In this document: positions 26,953 to 35,451 of the stretch, piece by piece
Layout of the letters: every line of letters starts with the position of its first letter
Numbering within the stretch: the stretch's first letter is position 1
NCBI GenBank assembly: GCA_963817465.1
Contig: CAWFOP010000020.1
Span: 496,001 to 560,000 of the forward strand
Origin: CAMPKL01 sp963817465
Lineage (GTDB): Bacteria > Acidobacteriota > Terriglobia > Bryobacterales > UBA6623
Direction: 5' to 3'
DNA: 64,000 nucleotides
Position numbers and translations under genes: made by a program
Notes under the pieces: model-generated
Told to the model about the DNA's origin: nothing
The model's database searches: none
Seen by the model: only the letters and a program-made list of their open reading frames with translations

Positions 26953-27705
26953 TTAGAATTTCCCTTGCAGCCAATAGGCTGCGACCGCGGCATATTCCCT
27001 CACGGCCGCCTCATTGTCGGCGGCCGTGTCCGCGCCGGGGATAAACAGACCGATTGTGTAAGGCGGTTGCGGCCGGGAGACATAGCCGCAGGCCTCGGGA
27101 ATGACCTGAAGGCCTTGGGCGCGGAAGCTGCCCGCGGCGCGGAGCATGTGCCAGGCGTCAGTGACGAGGGCGATCCGCCGCACGTCGCGGTCTTCGAGGA
27201 TGCGCGCGCCGTAGAGCGCTTGCTCATAGGTGGAAGACCCGCGGCTTTCGCCCCAAATCCTGTCGCCGTCGACGCCCCAGGCTCGCAGCGACTCCGCCAT
27301 CAGCTCCCAGCCGGCCGCGGCCGAGTCGTTCAGCGACGGTCCGCACACGAGAATCGGCGGGCGGCCGGTGCGGCGGTACACCCATGCCGCGTGTCGTACC
27401 CGGCGCATGGTCGATTCGTGGGCGAACGGGTAAGGCCGGTCCGGAGTTTCACCGTCGATGAAGCCGGAGAGCACGACGATGGCGTCGACGGAAGGAGGCT
27501 CGCCTTGGCGCGGCCAGTATGGATATTCGAGCGGCAAGTGGAGCAGCCAGCCGAAAGGCGGAAACATGAAAACGGTCAACGCCAGGGCGCAGCCGAAGGT
27601 AAGCTTGCCGGCGCGGTCTCGGCCGCGCCGCCGGAATGAGAACAAGAGCAGGAGCGCCAGCAGCGAGGGCAGCACGAACTGGAGATAACGCAACTGACTC
27701 AGCAC
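26953..27705 (-). CDS. YdcF/ElyC/SanA family membrane protein (DUF218)
   Basis: A 250-residue protein with two N-terminal membrane segments (FVLPSLLALLLLFSF and LTFGCALALTVFMFPPFGWL) and a DUF218 domain. Characteristic stretches are DAIVVLSGFIDGE, MRRVRHAAWVYRRTGRPPIL, ESRGSSTYEQALYGARIL and IALVTDAWHMLRAAGSF. ElyC in E. coli affects peptidoglycan and envelope biogenesis; by analogy this one may act on the periplasmic side, but the reaction is not established. It is convergent with rpiB and divergent from the hydrolase gene. Confidence 0.9.
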   Translation of the reverse strand: MLSQLRYLQFVLPSLLALLLLFSFRRRGRDRAGKLTFGCALALTVFMFPPFGWLLHLPLEYPYWPRQGEPPSVDAIVVLSGFIDGETPDRPYPFAHESTMRRVRHAAWVYRRTGRPPILVCGPSLNDSAAAGWELMAESLRAWGVDGDRIWGESRGSSTYEQALYGARILEDRDVRRIALVTDAWHMLRAAGSFRAQGLQVIPEACGYVSRPQPPYTIGLFIPGADTAADNEAAVREYAAVAAYWLQGKF

Positions 27706-27721
27706 GCGATGCGGCTAGAAT
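27694..27721 (+). promoter_or_regulatory. candidate promoter for the YqiA-like hydrolase
   Basis: CTGACT at 27694-27699 and TAGAAT at 27716-27721 are separated by 16 bases; the ATG is at 27733, so the leader would be about 5 bases. Confidence 0.4.
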
Positions 27722-27732
27722 AGCAGTAGCCG

Positions 27733-28392
27733 ATGCCGAACATTCTTTATTTGCATGGGTTTGCGTCAGGTCCGCAATCGACGAAGGGCCGCTTTTTCGC
27801 AACCCGATTCTCCCAGATCGGAGCTCATGTTCACCAGCCGGATCTAGCGGAGGGGGACTTCAAGGGTCTGACCCTGACCAAGCAGCTCAAGCTGATCGAT
27901 CGCCTGGCAAGGGAACTCGAGCCGGTGTTGGTGATGGGTTCGAGTCTAGGCGGATATCTTGCGGCGCTCTACGGCGCGCTCTATCCGGCCGCCGCCCCGG
28001 CGCTCGTGTTGATGGCGCCGGCCTTCGGCTTTCCTCGACCCTGGGCCGAACGGCTGGGCGAACAGAAGTTGGCGGAGTGGCGGGAACAGGGCTCGATGGA
28101 GGTCTATCACTACGGCGAAGGAGCCATGCGTCCGATCGGCTATCAGCTTTACCAGGACGCCATGTGGTTCGACGAGTTCCCCGACGTTCGCCAGCCGACG
28201 CTGATCTACCACGGCCGGCGGGACGAGCAAGTCGATCCGGCGTCGTCGATTCAGTTCGCCGTGGGCCGTCCCAACGTTCAGGTGGAACTGCTCGATTCCG
28301 ACCACGGCTTGACGGATCGACTGGACGAGATGTGGTCCGGGGCCGCAAAATTCTATCAGCGCCTTGAAACTGTCCCGGGGAGCCGGGCGTAA
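27733..28392 (+). CDS. YqiA/YcfP-type alpha/beta-fold esterase
   Basis: A 219-residue small hydrolase. It starts with NILYLHGFASGPQSTKG, typical of the YqiA group, has the nucleophile elbow VMGSSLGGYLAALYG (Ser in GSSLGG), an acid position in TLIYHGRRDEQVDPAS and the catalytic histidine in LLDSDHGLTDRLDEMW. Such proteins are acyl-CoA or ester hydrolases of broad specificity. The sigma factor gene begins 22 bases after its stop, so co-transcription is possible though the roles look unrelated. Confidence 0.87.
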   Translation: MPNILYLHGFASGPQSTKGRFFATRFSQIGAHVHQPDLAEGDFKGLTLTKQLKLIDRLARELEPVLVMGSSLGGYLAALYGALYPAAAPALVLMAPAFGFPRPWAERLGEQKLAEWREQGSMEVYHYGEGAMRPIGYQLYQDAMWFDEFPDVRQPTLIYHGRRDEQVDPASSIQFAVGRPNVQVELLDSDHGLTDRLDEMWSGAAKFYQRLETVPGSRA

Positions 28393-28414
28393 CGAGCTTC
28401 AAGAACGGACGCGA

Positions 28415-28969
28415 ATGTCAGACGCGCCGAGAAATTTGGTCGATCGAGTGTTGCGGGATTCCGCGGCGTTCGAAGAGGTGGTGGACCGCCACAAGGCCAT
28501 GGTCTACTCGCTCGCTTACAATTTTTTCCAGAACCGCAGCGTAGCGGAAGACATCGCTCAGGACTCATACCTCGAGTTGTTCCGCAACCTGCATAAGATC
28601 GAGTCCGATCTGCACCTGTCGTTTTGGTTGCGGCAGACCGTCACCCGCAAGTGCATCGACTGGAGCCGGCGCATGAAACATCGCCGCTACCAGCCGATCG
28701 AGGACGCGCCGGAGCCGGGCGTCCAGCCGGTGATGCGCGACCCGATGCTCGCCAACGAGTTGAACGCCAAGGTGGCGAATCTGCCGGAAAAGATGCGGTT
28801 GGTGGTGATTTTGCGATTCCAGGAGGATTTGAAACTCACGGAGATAGCCGAGACGCTCGACATGCCGGTGAACACGGTGAAAACGACTTTGCGGAGAGCT
28901 CTCGAGAGGTTGCGGCCGAAAGTGGCCCATTTGGAACGGGAGGTGGCCTATGGACCGGTTCGAGCTTGA
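28415..28969 (+). CDS. ECF-type RNA polymerase sigma factor
   Basis: A 184-residue sigma-70 family factor. Region 2 is FEEVVDRHKAMVYSLAYNFF through VAEDIAQDSYLELFRNL; region 4 is PEKMRLVVILRFQEDLKLTE followed by the helix-turn-helix EIAETLDMPVNTVKTTLRRA. The ATG at 28415 fits the family start better than an in-frame opening at 28364. Its stop overlaps the next gene, which starts at 28950. The downstream membrane protein and DUF4252 protein make up a three-gene unit common in Acidobacteriota, so this sigma factor is likely held by the membrane partner until an envelope signal appears. Confidence 0.92.
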   Translation: MSDAPRNLVDRVLRDSAAFEEVVDRHKAMVYSLAYNFFQNRSVAEDIAQDSYLELFRNLHKIESDLHLSFWLRQTVTRKCIDWSRRMKHRRYQPIEDAPEPGVQPVMRDPMLANELNAKVANLPEKMRLVVILRFQEDLKLTEIAETLDMPVNTVKTTLRRALERLRPKVAHLEREVAYGPVRA

Positions 28970-29312
28970 ATTGAAGGACGCCCTGGCGCGTCGCGAGCCG
29001 CCGCGTGGGTTTACCTCGCAAGTGATGCAAGCGGTCGAGAATGACGGCGCGGCCGACCTGCTGGAATCGCCGGTAAGCCGCGGGTCGAGCGCCCGGGTCT
29101 GGCGCTGGGCCACCATCGGGGCGTTGGCGGCTTCGCTGTCATTTGGGTTCGTGATCGAGAAGCGCCGCAGCGAGCGGCAGGCGGCGGAACTGGCGTCCGC
29201 GCAGATTTATGAAGCGCTGGCGCTGGCGGGATCGAAGATTAACTATGCCAGAGAGGCGGTTCAGGGACCTCGGGCGGGGGTTGCGCAGGGTACGAGGGGT
29301 GCAGAGCGATGA
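28950..29312 (+). CDS. single-pass membrane protein, probable anti-sigma factor
   Basis: A 120-residue protein whose start overlaps the sigma gene by 20 bases. The cytoplasmic part starts MDRFELELKDALARREPPRG with GFTSQVMQAVE; one membrane helix lies near 51-67 (RWATIGALAASLSFGFVI); the remainder is a short helical outer part ending in AQIYEALALAGSKINYAREA. Position, topology and translational coupling fit an anti-sigma factor, although no classical zinc-binding anti-sigma motif is seen. The last 4 bases overlap the DUF4252 gene. Confidence 0.75.
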   Translation: MDRFELELKDALARREPPRGFTSQVMQAVENDGAADLLESPVSRGSSARVWRWATIGALAASLSFGFVIEKRRSERQAAELASAQIYEALALAGSKINYAREAVQGPRAGVAQGTRGAER

Positions 29313-29905
29313 AAACGGAATGGCTCGTTCGCAAGGGATTGAGTGTGGCGTTGGCGCTGCTCGTCAGCGTGCCTGTCTGGGGCTTTACATCGGCCAAGCT
29401 CAATGTCGATATGGAAGAGCTCGAGGGGCAGGCGGACGAAGTGGTCGAAGTCAATCTCGAAGGCAAGTCGCTGGAGCAAGGCAGCAAGCTGCTAGCGATT
29501 CGAGACGGCATCAGCGGATCCTTCAAGTCTTTGCTCGGCGGCCTGACCGGCGTCTACCGTAAGACCTTCCGTTTCGCCGGAGGTAAGACGTACGAATCGG
29601 ACAGCGTTCGCCACATTCACGAGAAGATGGCCAAGGAAGGCTGGTCGAAGATGGTCGACGTCCAAGACATCCAGAAGAAGGAAGGCGTCACCATCTACTC
29701 CTACTCGGAGGATGCCGGAGTGAAGGGCGTGACCGTGATCGCAACCGATCCGGGCGAAGTGACCGTGGTCAATATCGTCGGTCAGGAAGTGGACCTCGAA
29801 GCGCTGGCGGAAATCGGCGAAAAGCTGGGACTGCCGGCGATGAAGGTCGCCACGACCGAGTTGGGCAAGCAAAAGGTCGCTCTGCCGCCGGCTCCCAAGA
29901 AGTAG
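29309..29905 (+). CDS. secreted DUF4252 protein
   Basis: A 198-residue exported protein with signal peptide LSVALALLVSVPVWG. The DUF4252 body has KLNVDMEELEGQADEVVEVNLEG near the mature start, then a segment with WSKMVDVQDIQKKEGVTIYS and VTVIATDPGEVTVVNIVGQ. The domain is of unknown function but regularly follows sigma/anti-sigma pairs. It is translationally coupled to the upstream gene (start and stop overlap). It may be the periplasmic sensor or the main target of the sigma factor. It converges on the histidine kinase gene. Confidence 0.9.
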   Translation: MKTEWLVRKGLSVALALLVSVPVWGFTSAKLNVDMEELEGQADEVVEVNLEGKSLEQGSKLLAIRDGISGSFKSLLGGLTGVYRKTFRFAGGKTYESDSVRHIHEKMAKEGWSKMVDVQDIQKKEGVTIYSYSEDAGVKGVTVIATDPGEVTVVNIVGQEVDLEALAEIGEKLGLPAMKVATTELGKQKVALPPAPKK

Positions 29906-29920
29906 TTTTCGGCGCAGGGG

Positions 29921-31024
29921 TCACGAGCCGCGCTCAACCGCTTGAAGGCTCTTGTCCGCGGCGTCGGCCGCGGATGACGCCGGGAGCATCTGCACGATGA
30001 ATTCGGCGCCTCCGTCCGGAACATTGTGCGCCCGGATCGTTGCGCCGATTCGCTCGGCGATACGGCGGCAGGTCGCCAACCCCAGGCCGAATCCCATTTT
30101 GCCTTCGTGCACCGCGCGCGTAAACGGCTGGAAGATCGATTCGAGCTTGTCGGGGGGGATGCCCGGGCCGTTGTCCGCGACCCGCACGCGCAACAACGGA
30201 CCTTCTTGTTCGGCGTCGATCCGAATCGTCGGCTGCTCCGCATTGCTGTAGCGGATCGCATTCGAGATAAGATTCTGGAAGAGTTGGATGAGCAACGGCT
30301 CATTGCCTTGGACGGCCGGCAATGCGCCGACGTGAATGGCCGTTCCGCTCTCTCGAATCGCGGCGTTGAGGTTCTCGATCGTCAGTTTCAGAACCCGGCT
30401 CAACTCGACGTCTTCCAACGCTTCGACCGTATTCGCCCGGCAGTAATTCAGGAGCTTGAGCAACAGTTCGTCCATGCGCGCGACGGTGCGGATCGCCGCG
30501 GCGGCGAACTCTTGACCTTGTTCGGACGATTGGTCCACGAAGAATTCGGCCAGGACTTCGACATTGCCTTTGATCGAGCAGAGCGGCTGCTGCAGGTCGT
30601 GCCCGATGACGCTCGAGAACGATTCGAGGTCGCGGCGTTGGGCCTTGACTTCCGCTTCGAGTCGCGTCTTCTCGACTGCGTTCGAGACGCAGCGCGCCAA
30701 GGACTCCACAGTGACCGAGCCCTTGACCAGGTAGTCCTTTGCGCCCGAGTGCAGCGCTTGGACGGCGACGTGCTCGCTGCCTTGGCCCGTCACGGCGACG
30801 ACGGCTAGGTCGGGATTAGACTCGATCAGGCGGCGGATCACCTCGAGGCCGTCGTCAGGCCCGAGCCGATAATCGACTAGGACGCAGTCAAAAGGCTCAG
30901 CGGCCAGCGTCTCCTCGACGTTGCGCCAGTCTGTGAGGTGTTCCATTTCCGCGCCGTTGCGGCGGGCGAGGCGACAAAAAAACATTCCATCGTCGACGCT
31001 GTCGTCGATGATGAGCAGTCGCAT
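29921..31024 (-). CDS. hybrid sensor: N-terminal receiver and histidine kinase
   Basis: About 367 residues starting at ATG 31022-31024 (MRLLIIDDSVDDG). A TTG at 31078 would add 18 low-complexity residues. The receiver (1-120) has Asp51 in VLVDYRLGPDDG and Lys in YLVKGS. A short coiled coil leads to HisKA with His142 in SSVIGHDLQQPLCSIKGNVE. The ATPase domain has NLISNAIRYSNA (N box), VADNGPGIPPDKL and GKMGFGLGLATCRRIAE. There is no membrane segment, so it is a cytoplasmic kinase controlled by phosphorylation of its own receiver. Similar to phytochrome-type kinases in its H-box. Partner unknown. Confidence 0.92.
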   Translation of the reverse strand: MRLLIIDDSVDDGMFFCRLARRNGAEMEHLTDWRNVEETLAAEPFDCVLVDYRLGPDDGLEVIRRLIESNPDLAVVAVTGQGSEHVAVQALHSGAKDYLVKGSVTVESLARCVSNAVEKTRLEAEVKAQRRDLESFSSVIGHDLQQPLCSIKGNVEVLAEFFVDQSSEQGQEFAAAAIRTVARMDELLLKLLNYCRANTVEALEDVELSRVLKLTIENLNAAIRESGTAIHVGALPAVQGNEPLLIQLFQNLISNAIRYSNAEQPTIRIDAEQEGPLLRVRVADNGPGIPPDKLESIFQPFTRAVHEGKMGFGLGLATCRRIAERIGATIRAHNVPDGGAEFIVQMLPASSAADAADKSLQAVERGS

Positions 31025-31209
31025 CGGTCGCGCCGGACGACCGCTCGAGGACAACTGCTGACGTCCGCTTAACGGCAAAAAATATCTCTCCGAGAACCAT
31101 ATCGGCGCTTTTGGGCGGATTTTGCATGTCTTCGGTGGATCTGGTGTCGCAGCCGCTTGTTCGGCTTTGCGAAAACGGTCGCCGTCTTTCTGATAAAACT
31201 GATCGTTAC

Positions 31210-33084
31210 ATGTCGCTGCGCTTGGCGGTCTTGACGCTGGCCCTCTCGTTTGCGCTCGGCGCCGAGACAGCGATCGTCAACGCCAGAATCGTCGACGGCA
31301 CGGGCCGCCCAGCCTACCGCGGCTCCGTGCTGATCCGCGACGACAAGCTCGCCGCCGTCGCCCCTTCGCTCGAGCTTCAAGACGGCTGGACGGTCATTGA
31401 CGCCGAAGGGAAAACCCTGCTGCCCGGCCTGTTCGACTTGCACACTCATCTGCCGTATGCGCCGGTCAGCGGATTTTCCGGCGGCTGGGTCAAGCACTTG
31501 GCGGCGTATCTTTATTGCGGCGTGACGTCGGTAGTCGAATTCGGGTCTTCCCCGGCGATGTTCGAGCCGATGCGGCGGCTGCTTGCCGAAGGGACGGTCG
31601 AGGGTCCCCACATCCACTTCGCCGCGCGCATCGCCCCGCCGCTGGGCCATGGCATGGAGGGCGGCCGCGGCGACTACTTCACCTATGAAGTATCGTCTCC
31701 CGAGGATGCGAAGGCGGTCATCGATGAGCTTTTGCCTTACAAGCCCGACGCCTTGAAGCTGTTCACCGACGGCTGGCGCTACGGCTACGCCTCGCCGATG
31801 GCCTCCATGACGCGGGAGACGATAGCGGCGGCGGCGGAAAAGGGCCATCGCCATGGTCTGGAGGTCTTGACCCACACCGTTACGGTCGACGGCGCGAAGG
31901 ACGCCGCCGCGGCCGGCGTCGACGTGATCGACCACGGCGTCAGCGACGGCCCCGTCGACGAGGAGCTGATCCGCCTGCTGCTCGACAACCACGTCGTCTA
32001 TACGCCGACGCTCGCCGTCTTCCACCCCAAGGGCCGCGACATCCTTGACCCGCTGCTCGAGGCGGTCACCGAGCCGGGCGCCCGCGAACACGTCCGTCCG
32101 CCGCTGCGTCCGCCGACGGCGCATGCCAAGCTGGCCGAAGCGTACGAAGATCCCACCTCGCCTCGCGCTCTGCGTTGGAAGTATCTGCTCGAAAACAACA
32201 AGACGCTCCATGACCGCGGCGTGACCTTCGGAGTCGGCACCGACGCGGGCGTGACGAACACCTGGCACGGCTGGGCGACGCTGCGCGAGCTGCGATTGCT
32301 TGTGTTGGGAGGCTTGACGCCTCTCGAAGCCCTCACCGCCGCCACCGGAACGAGCGCAAAGGCCCTGCACGTGGACGACGAGCGCGGCACGATCGCAGCG
32401 GGAAAGCTCGCCGACCTGTTGCTGGTCGACGGGTCGCCCGACGAGAACATCGACGACATTCTGCGCACAGACGCGGTCTTCCTTGGCGGCCGTCAGCTCG
32501 ACCGCGAGGGTCTGGCCCGCCTGATCGCAACCGAGAACGACGCACCCCTGCCGGCTCGCACGGTCGCTCCGCGCATTGACGACAACGAGCTCGGCGAACG
32601 CAGCTCGCGAATCGGAACGGCCTGGGTCAACGCCACCGACCCGGGTCTGGAGCACGCCAAGATAATGATGCAGCGGACCATCAAGCGCCCGGGCGACCAC
32701 GCGCTCACCGTCCTGGCGACCATGTCGCACGAGGACGAGACCTGGGCGGCGGCGTACCTGCCGCTGACTCCCGGCGGCGTCGAGCCGGCGGACATCAGCG
32801 AATACGCCGGCATCCGCTTCGAGACGCGCGGGGACGGCGAGTACGAGCTGATGATCTCGACCCGCGGCGTGCGCGACTACGACTATCACTACGCGAAATT
32901 CTCTGGGATCGGGCGTTGGCGGCAAGTCGAGATTCCGTTCTCCGATCTCGAGCAGCGCAACGGTTCCAAGCCGTTTACTGGAAAAGACGCCGAGACGTTG
33001 ATGTTTCGCATCGAGCGTAAGCCCGGCGAATCGGCCTGGCTCGAGCTCGACGACATCGAGCTGTACAAGTCCCGAGGGCGCTGA
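31210..33084 (+). CDS. exported amidohydrolase with C-terminal CIA30/CBM11-like domain
   Basis: A 624-residue protein. The ATG at 31210 gives a signal peptide, MSLRLAVLTLALSFALG; the frame opens farther upstream without such features. The amidohydrolase domain (about 20-430) shows LLPGLFDLHTHLPYAP with the metal HxH, LTHTVTVDGAKD, VIDHGVSDG, FGVGTDAGV and GTIAAGKLADLLLVDG. After it, residues 450-620 form a beta-sandwich with WAAAYLPLTPGGVEPADISE and AWLELDDIELYKS, resembling the CIA30/CBM11 fold. The substrate is unknown; the pairing suggests an imidazolonepropionase- or dipeptidase-like enzyme bound to a polymer. Confidence 0.87.
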   Translation: MSLRLAVLTLALSFALGAETAIVNARIVDGTGRPAYRGSVLIRDDKLAAVAPSLELQDGWTVIDAEGKTLLPGLFDLHTHLPYAPVSGFSGGWVKHLAAYLYCGVTSVVEFGSSPAMFEPMRRLLAEGTVEGPHIHFAARIAPPLGHGMEGGRGDYFTYEVSSPEDAKAVIDELLPYKPDALKLFTDGWRYGYASPMASMTRETIAAAAEKGHRHGLEVLTHTVTVDGAKDAAAAGVDVIDHGVSDGPVDEELIRLLLDNHVVYTPTLAVFHPKGRDILDPLLEAVTEPGAREHVRPPLRPPTAHAKLAEAYEDPTSPRALRWKYLLENNKTLHDRGVTFGVGTDAGVTNTWHGWATLRELRLLVLGGLTPLEALTAATGTSAKALHVDDERGTIAAGKLADLLLVDGSPDENIDDILRTDAVFLGGRQLDREGLARLIATENDAPLPARTVAPRIDDNELGERSSRIGTAWVNATDPGLEHAKIMMQRTIKRPGDHALTVLATMSHEDETWAAAYLPLTPGGVEPADISEYAGIRFETRGDGEYELMISTRGVRDYDYHYAKFSGIGRWRQVEIPFSDLEQRNGSKPFTGKDAETLMFRIERKPGESAWLELDDIELYKSRGR

Positions 33085-33093
33085 CGTCCGCGA

Positions 33094-33605
33094 TCACGAC
33101 GCGAGAGCCGCCGTGCGCGTCTCGCGATAATATGGCGTTTGGCTTACCGACGATCGCGGCGCCAAGGTCAACTCCATCTCGAGTTCGGGAAACCGGCCGC
33201 GGACCCGGGAAAACCCGCAGTGGCGCAGCATTTTGATCGATGCGGCGTTAGCGGCTCCAACCGACGCCCAGACGCTCTCGTAACCCTCCGAGCGGGCGAT
33301 TGCGAGCGCGGTTTGCAGCAAGCATGTCCCGAGGCCTTTCCGCCGTTGCTTGCCGTCGACAAAGTAGGCGACCTCGGCCGAGCCGGACCTGGAAGGTTGG
33401 AGTGTGATGTGACCGACAAGGCGATTTCGGGCGAAAGCCCCCAAATTGTGTCCTTTAACCAAGAGCCCGTCTATCCAGGCCCGCCGGCAGTGTTCTCGAA
33501 ACGGGGGCAACCCCTGGGCCGCGCCCAAGGGCTCAAAGCGTCGATAAAACTCAAGCAAGGCTCGCCGGTGGCGGCGAGACAGGCGTCGAATCTGAATTCG
33601 GCCAT
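33094..33605 (-). CDS. GNAT family N-acetyltransferase, start or frame uncertain
   Basis: The GNAT fold is clear from RIQIRRLSRRHRRALLEFY to the end: FARNRLVGHITLQPSRSG, the acetyl-CoA loop RRKGLGTCLLQTALAIA, and ASIKMLRHCGFSRVRG. No start codon lies near the domain in that frame; the frame runs open far upstream through non-coding-looking sequence. ATG at 33603-33605 in another frame gives MAEFRF, and one missing base near 33590 would join it to RRLSRRHRR, the usual family beginning. I take this as a further one-base error, giving about 170 residues. An in-frame ATG at 33771 is the alternative. Substrate unknown. Confidence 0.68.
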
Positions 33606-33854
33606 CCCGAGATTCCGCTTGATTCCAAGGCCTAACGCCAGACGGCGTAGATCCGCCGAAACTCCTGACGGATTGGGCGGAGCAATCGTCGCGCCCCGGG
33701 CCGCCGTCTGCGCGTTGACGCGCCCGAGCGACGACAATCAAAGCAGGCGGCGGACGGCGTTGATCGAGCATCTTTCGAACCTCGGATGCGAGGAAGTCGA
33801 CTTTCGCCTCGTTGAATGCAATCGGAAGGCCGCGCGGGCGGTGACAGCTTACTG

Positions 33855-35451
33855 ATGGACAACGGCGTCGAGTCGAGAACGCAGCCGCTGGGCTTGGCCG
33901 ACGAGTTCCGCATTCCGAGCCTCGAGGAATGGCGCCGGGCGGTTGAGCGGGAAATGCGCGGCGGGTCGTTCGAGAGCTTGCGCCGGCGAACGATCGACGG
34001 GCTGACCGTTGAGCCGCTTTATACCCGGAAAGACCTGCACGGCTTGCCTCACCTGAGGGTTCCGGAGCTGTCGGCGCCGACCGCCGGATGGCTCGTATCT
34101 CAAGAGCACGACCAGGCCGCCCCGGGAGATGTGAGCGCTGCGCTCCGTGAGGGCTTGGCGGGCGGGTTGACGGCCGTGCGCCTGCGTGTCGGAAGGAGCG
34201 GTTGCGCAGTCCGCTCGATCGACGACTTGCGCGTCGCTTTGGGCCCCGTCGACTTGGCGGCCCAACCGATTGCAATTGATTGCGGTGCGGAGGGCGGAGC
34301 CGTGCTGGCGATGTTCGCGGCGCTGGCGCAAGAGCGGGGCGTCGACCGCCGATCGTTGCGGGGGACCGTCGGCGGCGACCCGTTGGCGACGCTTGCCGTT
34401 CAGGGGAGTCTGCCGGGATCGATTGAAGGCTTCTACGACGAGCTGGCGAAACGGGTCGAATGGTGTGCCGCGAACTGCCCGGAGATCCGCACGGCGACCG
34501 CGAGCGCCGCGCCGTACCACCTAGGCGGGGCCTCGGCGGTCGAGGAGCTCGCCTGTGCTCTGGCGGCGGCGGTCGAGCAGTTGAGAGCGCTCGCCGAGCG
34601 CCGCGTTTCAGCGACTCTCGCCGCGAAAGCGTTCTCGTTTGAAATTCCTGTGTCGCAAAACCTCCCGATGGAAGTCGCCAAGCTGCGCGCGGCGCGGCTG
34701 CTCTGGGCGAAGGTCGTCAAGGCCTTTGGCGGCGGCGCGGACGCTCAACGCATGGAACTCCACTGCACGACGAGCCTTCGCGATTTGACCGCGCGGGACA
34801 TCCACTCCAATCTCGTGCGGACGGCGACGGCGGCGTTCGCGGCGGCGGTCGGCGGCTGCGATTCGCTTTCCGTCCTTCCCTTCGACTCCGCGGCAGGCGA
34901 ACCGAGCGCGATGGCCCGCCGCCTGGCGCGCAATCAACAGTTGCTGTTGATTGAGGAGTGCGGCTTGGCCCGCGTCGCCGATCCGCTGGCCGGGAGCTTC
35001 GCGATCGAGGCGATGACCGACGCCGTGGCGCGTGCGAGCGTGGGCGCGCTTGCAAGAAATCGAGGCCGGGGGCGGGCTGCTGCGCCTGCTTCGCTCCGGC
35101 GAAATCCAGAAAGCTGTTGCGGAAACGGCGCGGAAGCGGCGCGAGGCTGTGGAGTGCGGCGAGGCTGCCATCGTCGGCGTCACAAAGTACGCGGACGAAA
35201 CGGGACCGCCCGCCAGGCCGGAGTCTTCTCATCCTACGAGCCCGGCGCCCCCGCAGCCTGCAAACGAGACAAGCTTCGACGCCGCCGACTTCGACGCGGC
35301 CATCGACGCCGCGGCACGCGGAGCGACCGTCGGCGAAATGTCGCGCGCGCTGGGTTTGATCGACTCATCCGCGGCCTTAATGGTCGAAGCGATCCCGCAA
35401 ATGCGCGATGCGGCGGCCTTCGAGCAAGCTCCGGCTGGAGGACGACGATGA
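33855..35451 (+). CDS. mutA: methylmalonyl-CoA mutase small (beta) subunit, frameshifted near 35045
   Basis: The non-catalytic subunit of the heterodimeric mutase. From ATG 33855 it reads FRIPSLEEWRRAVEREMRGG, IDGLTVEPLYTRKD, and later VAKLRAARLLWAKVVKAFG, matching the barrel of the family. After TDAVARASVG the frame fails; another frame starting before 35050 continues WARLQEIEAGGGLLRLLRSG, AVAETARKRREAVECGEAAI and VGVTKYADE to TGA 35449-35451. A two-base loss or one-base gain near 35036-35050 accounts for it. Corrected length is about 531 residues. The stop overlaps mutB by 4 bases, so both are coupled. Confidence 0.9.

Noticed and set aside
31069..32925. Minus-strand 618-residue open frame opposite the amidohydrolase
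   Set aside because: A GC-rich shadow of the conserved plus-strand gene; no motif and unnatural composition.
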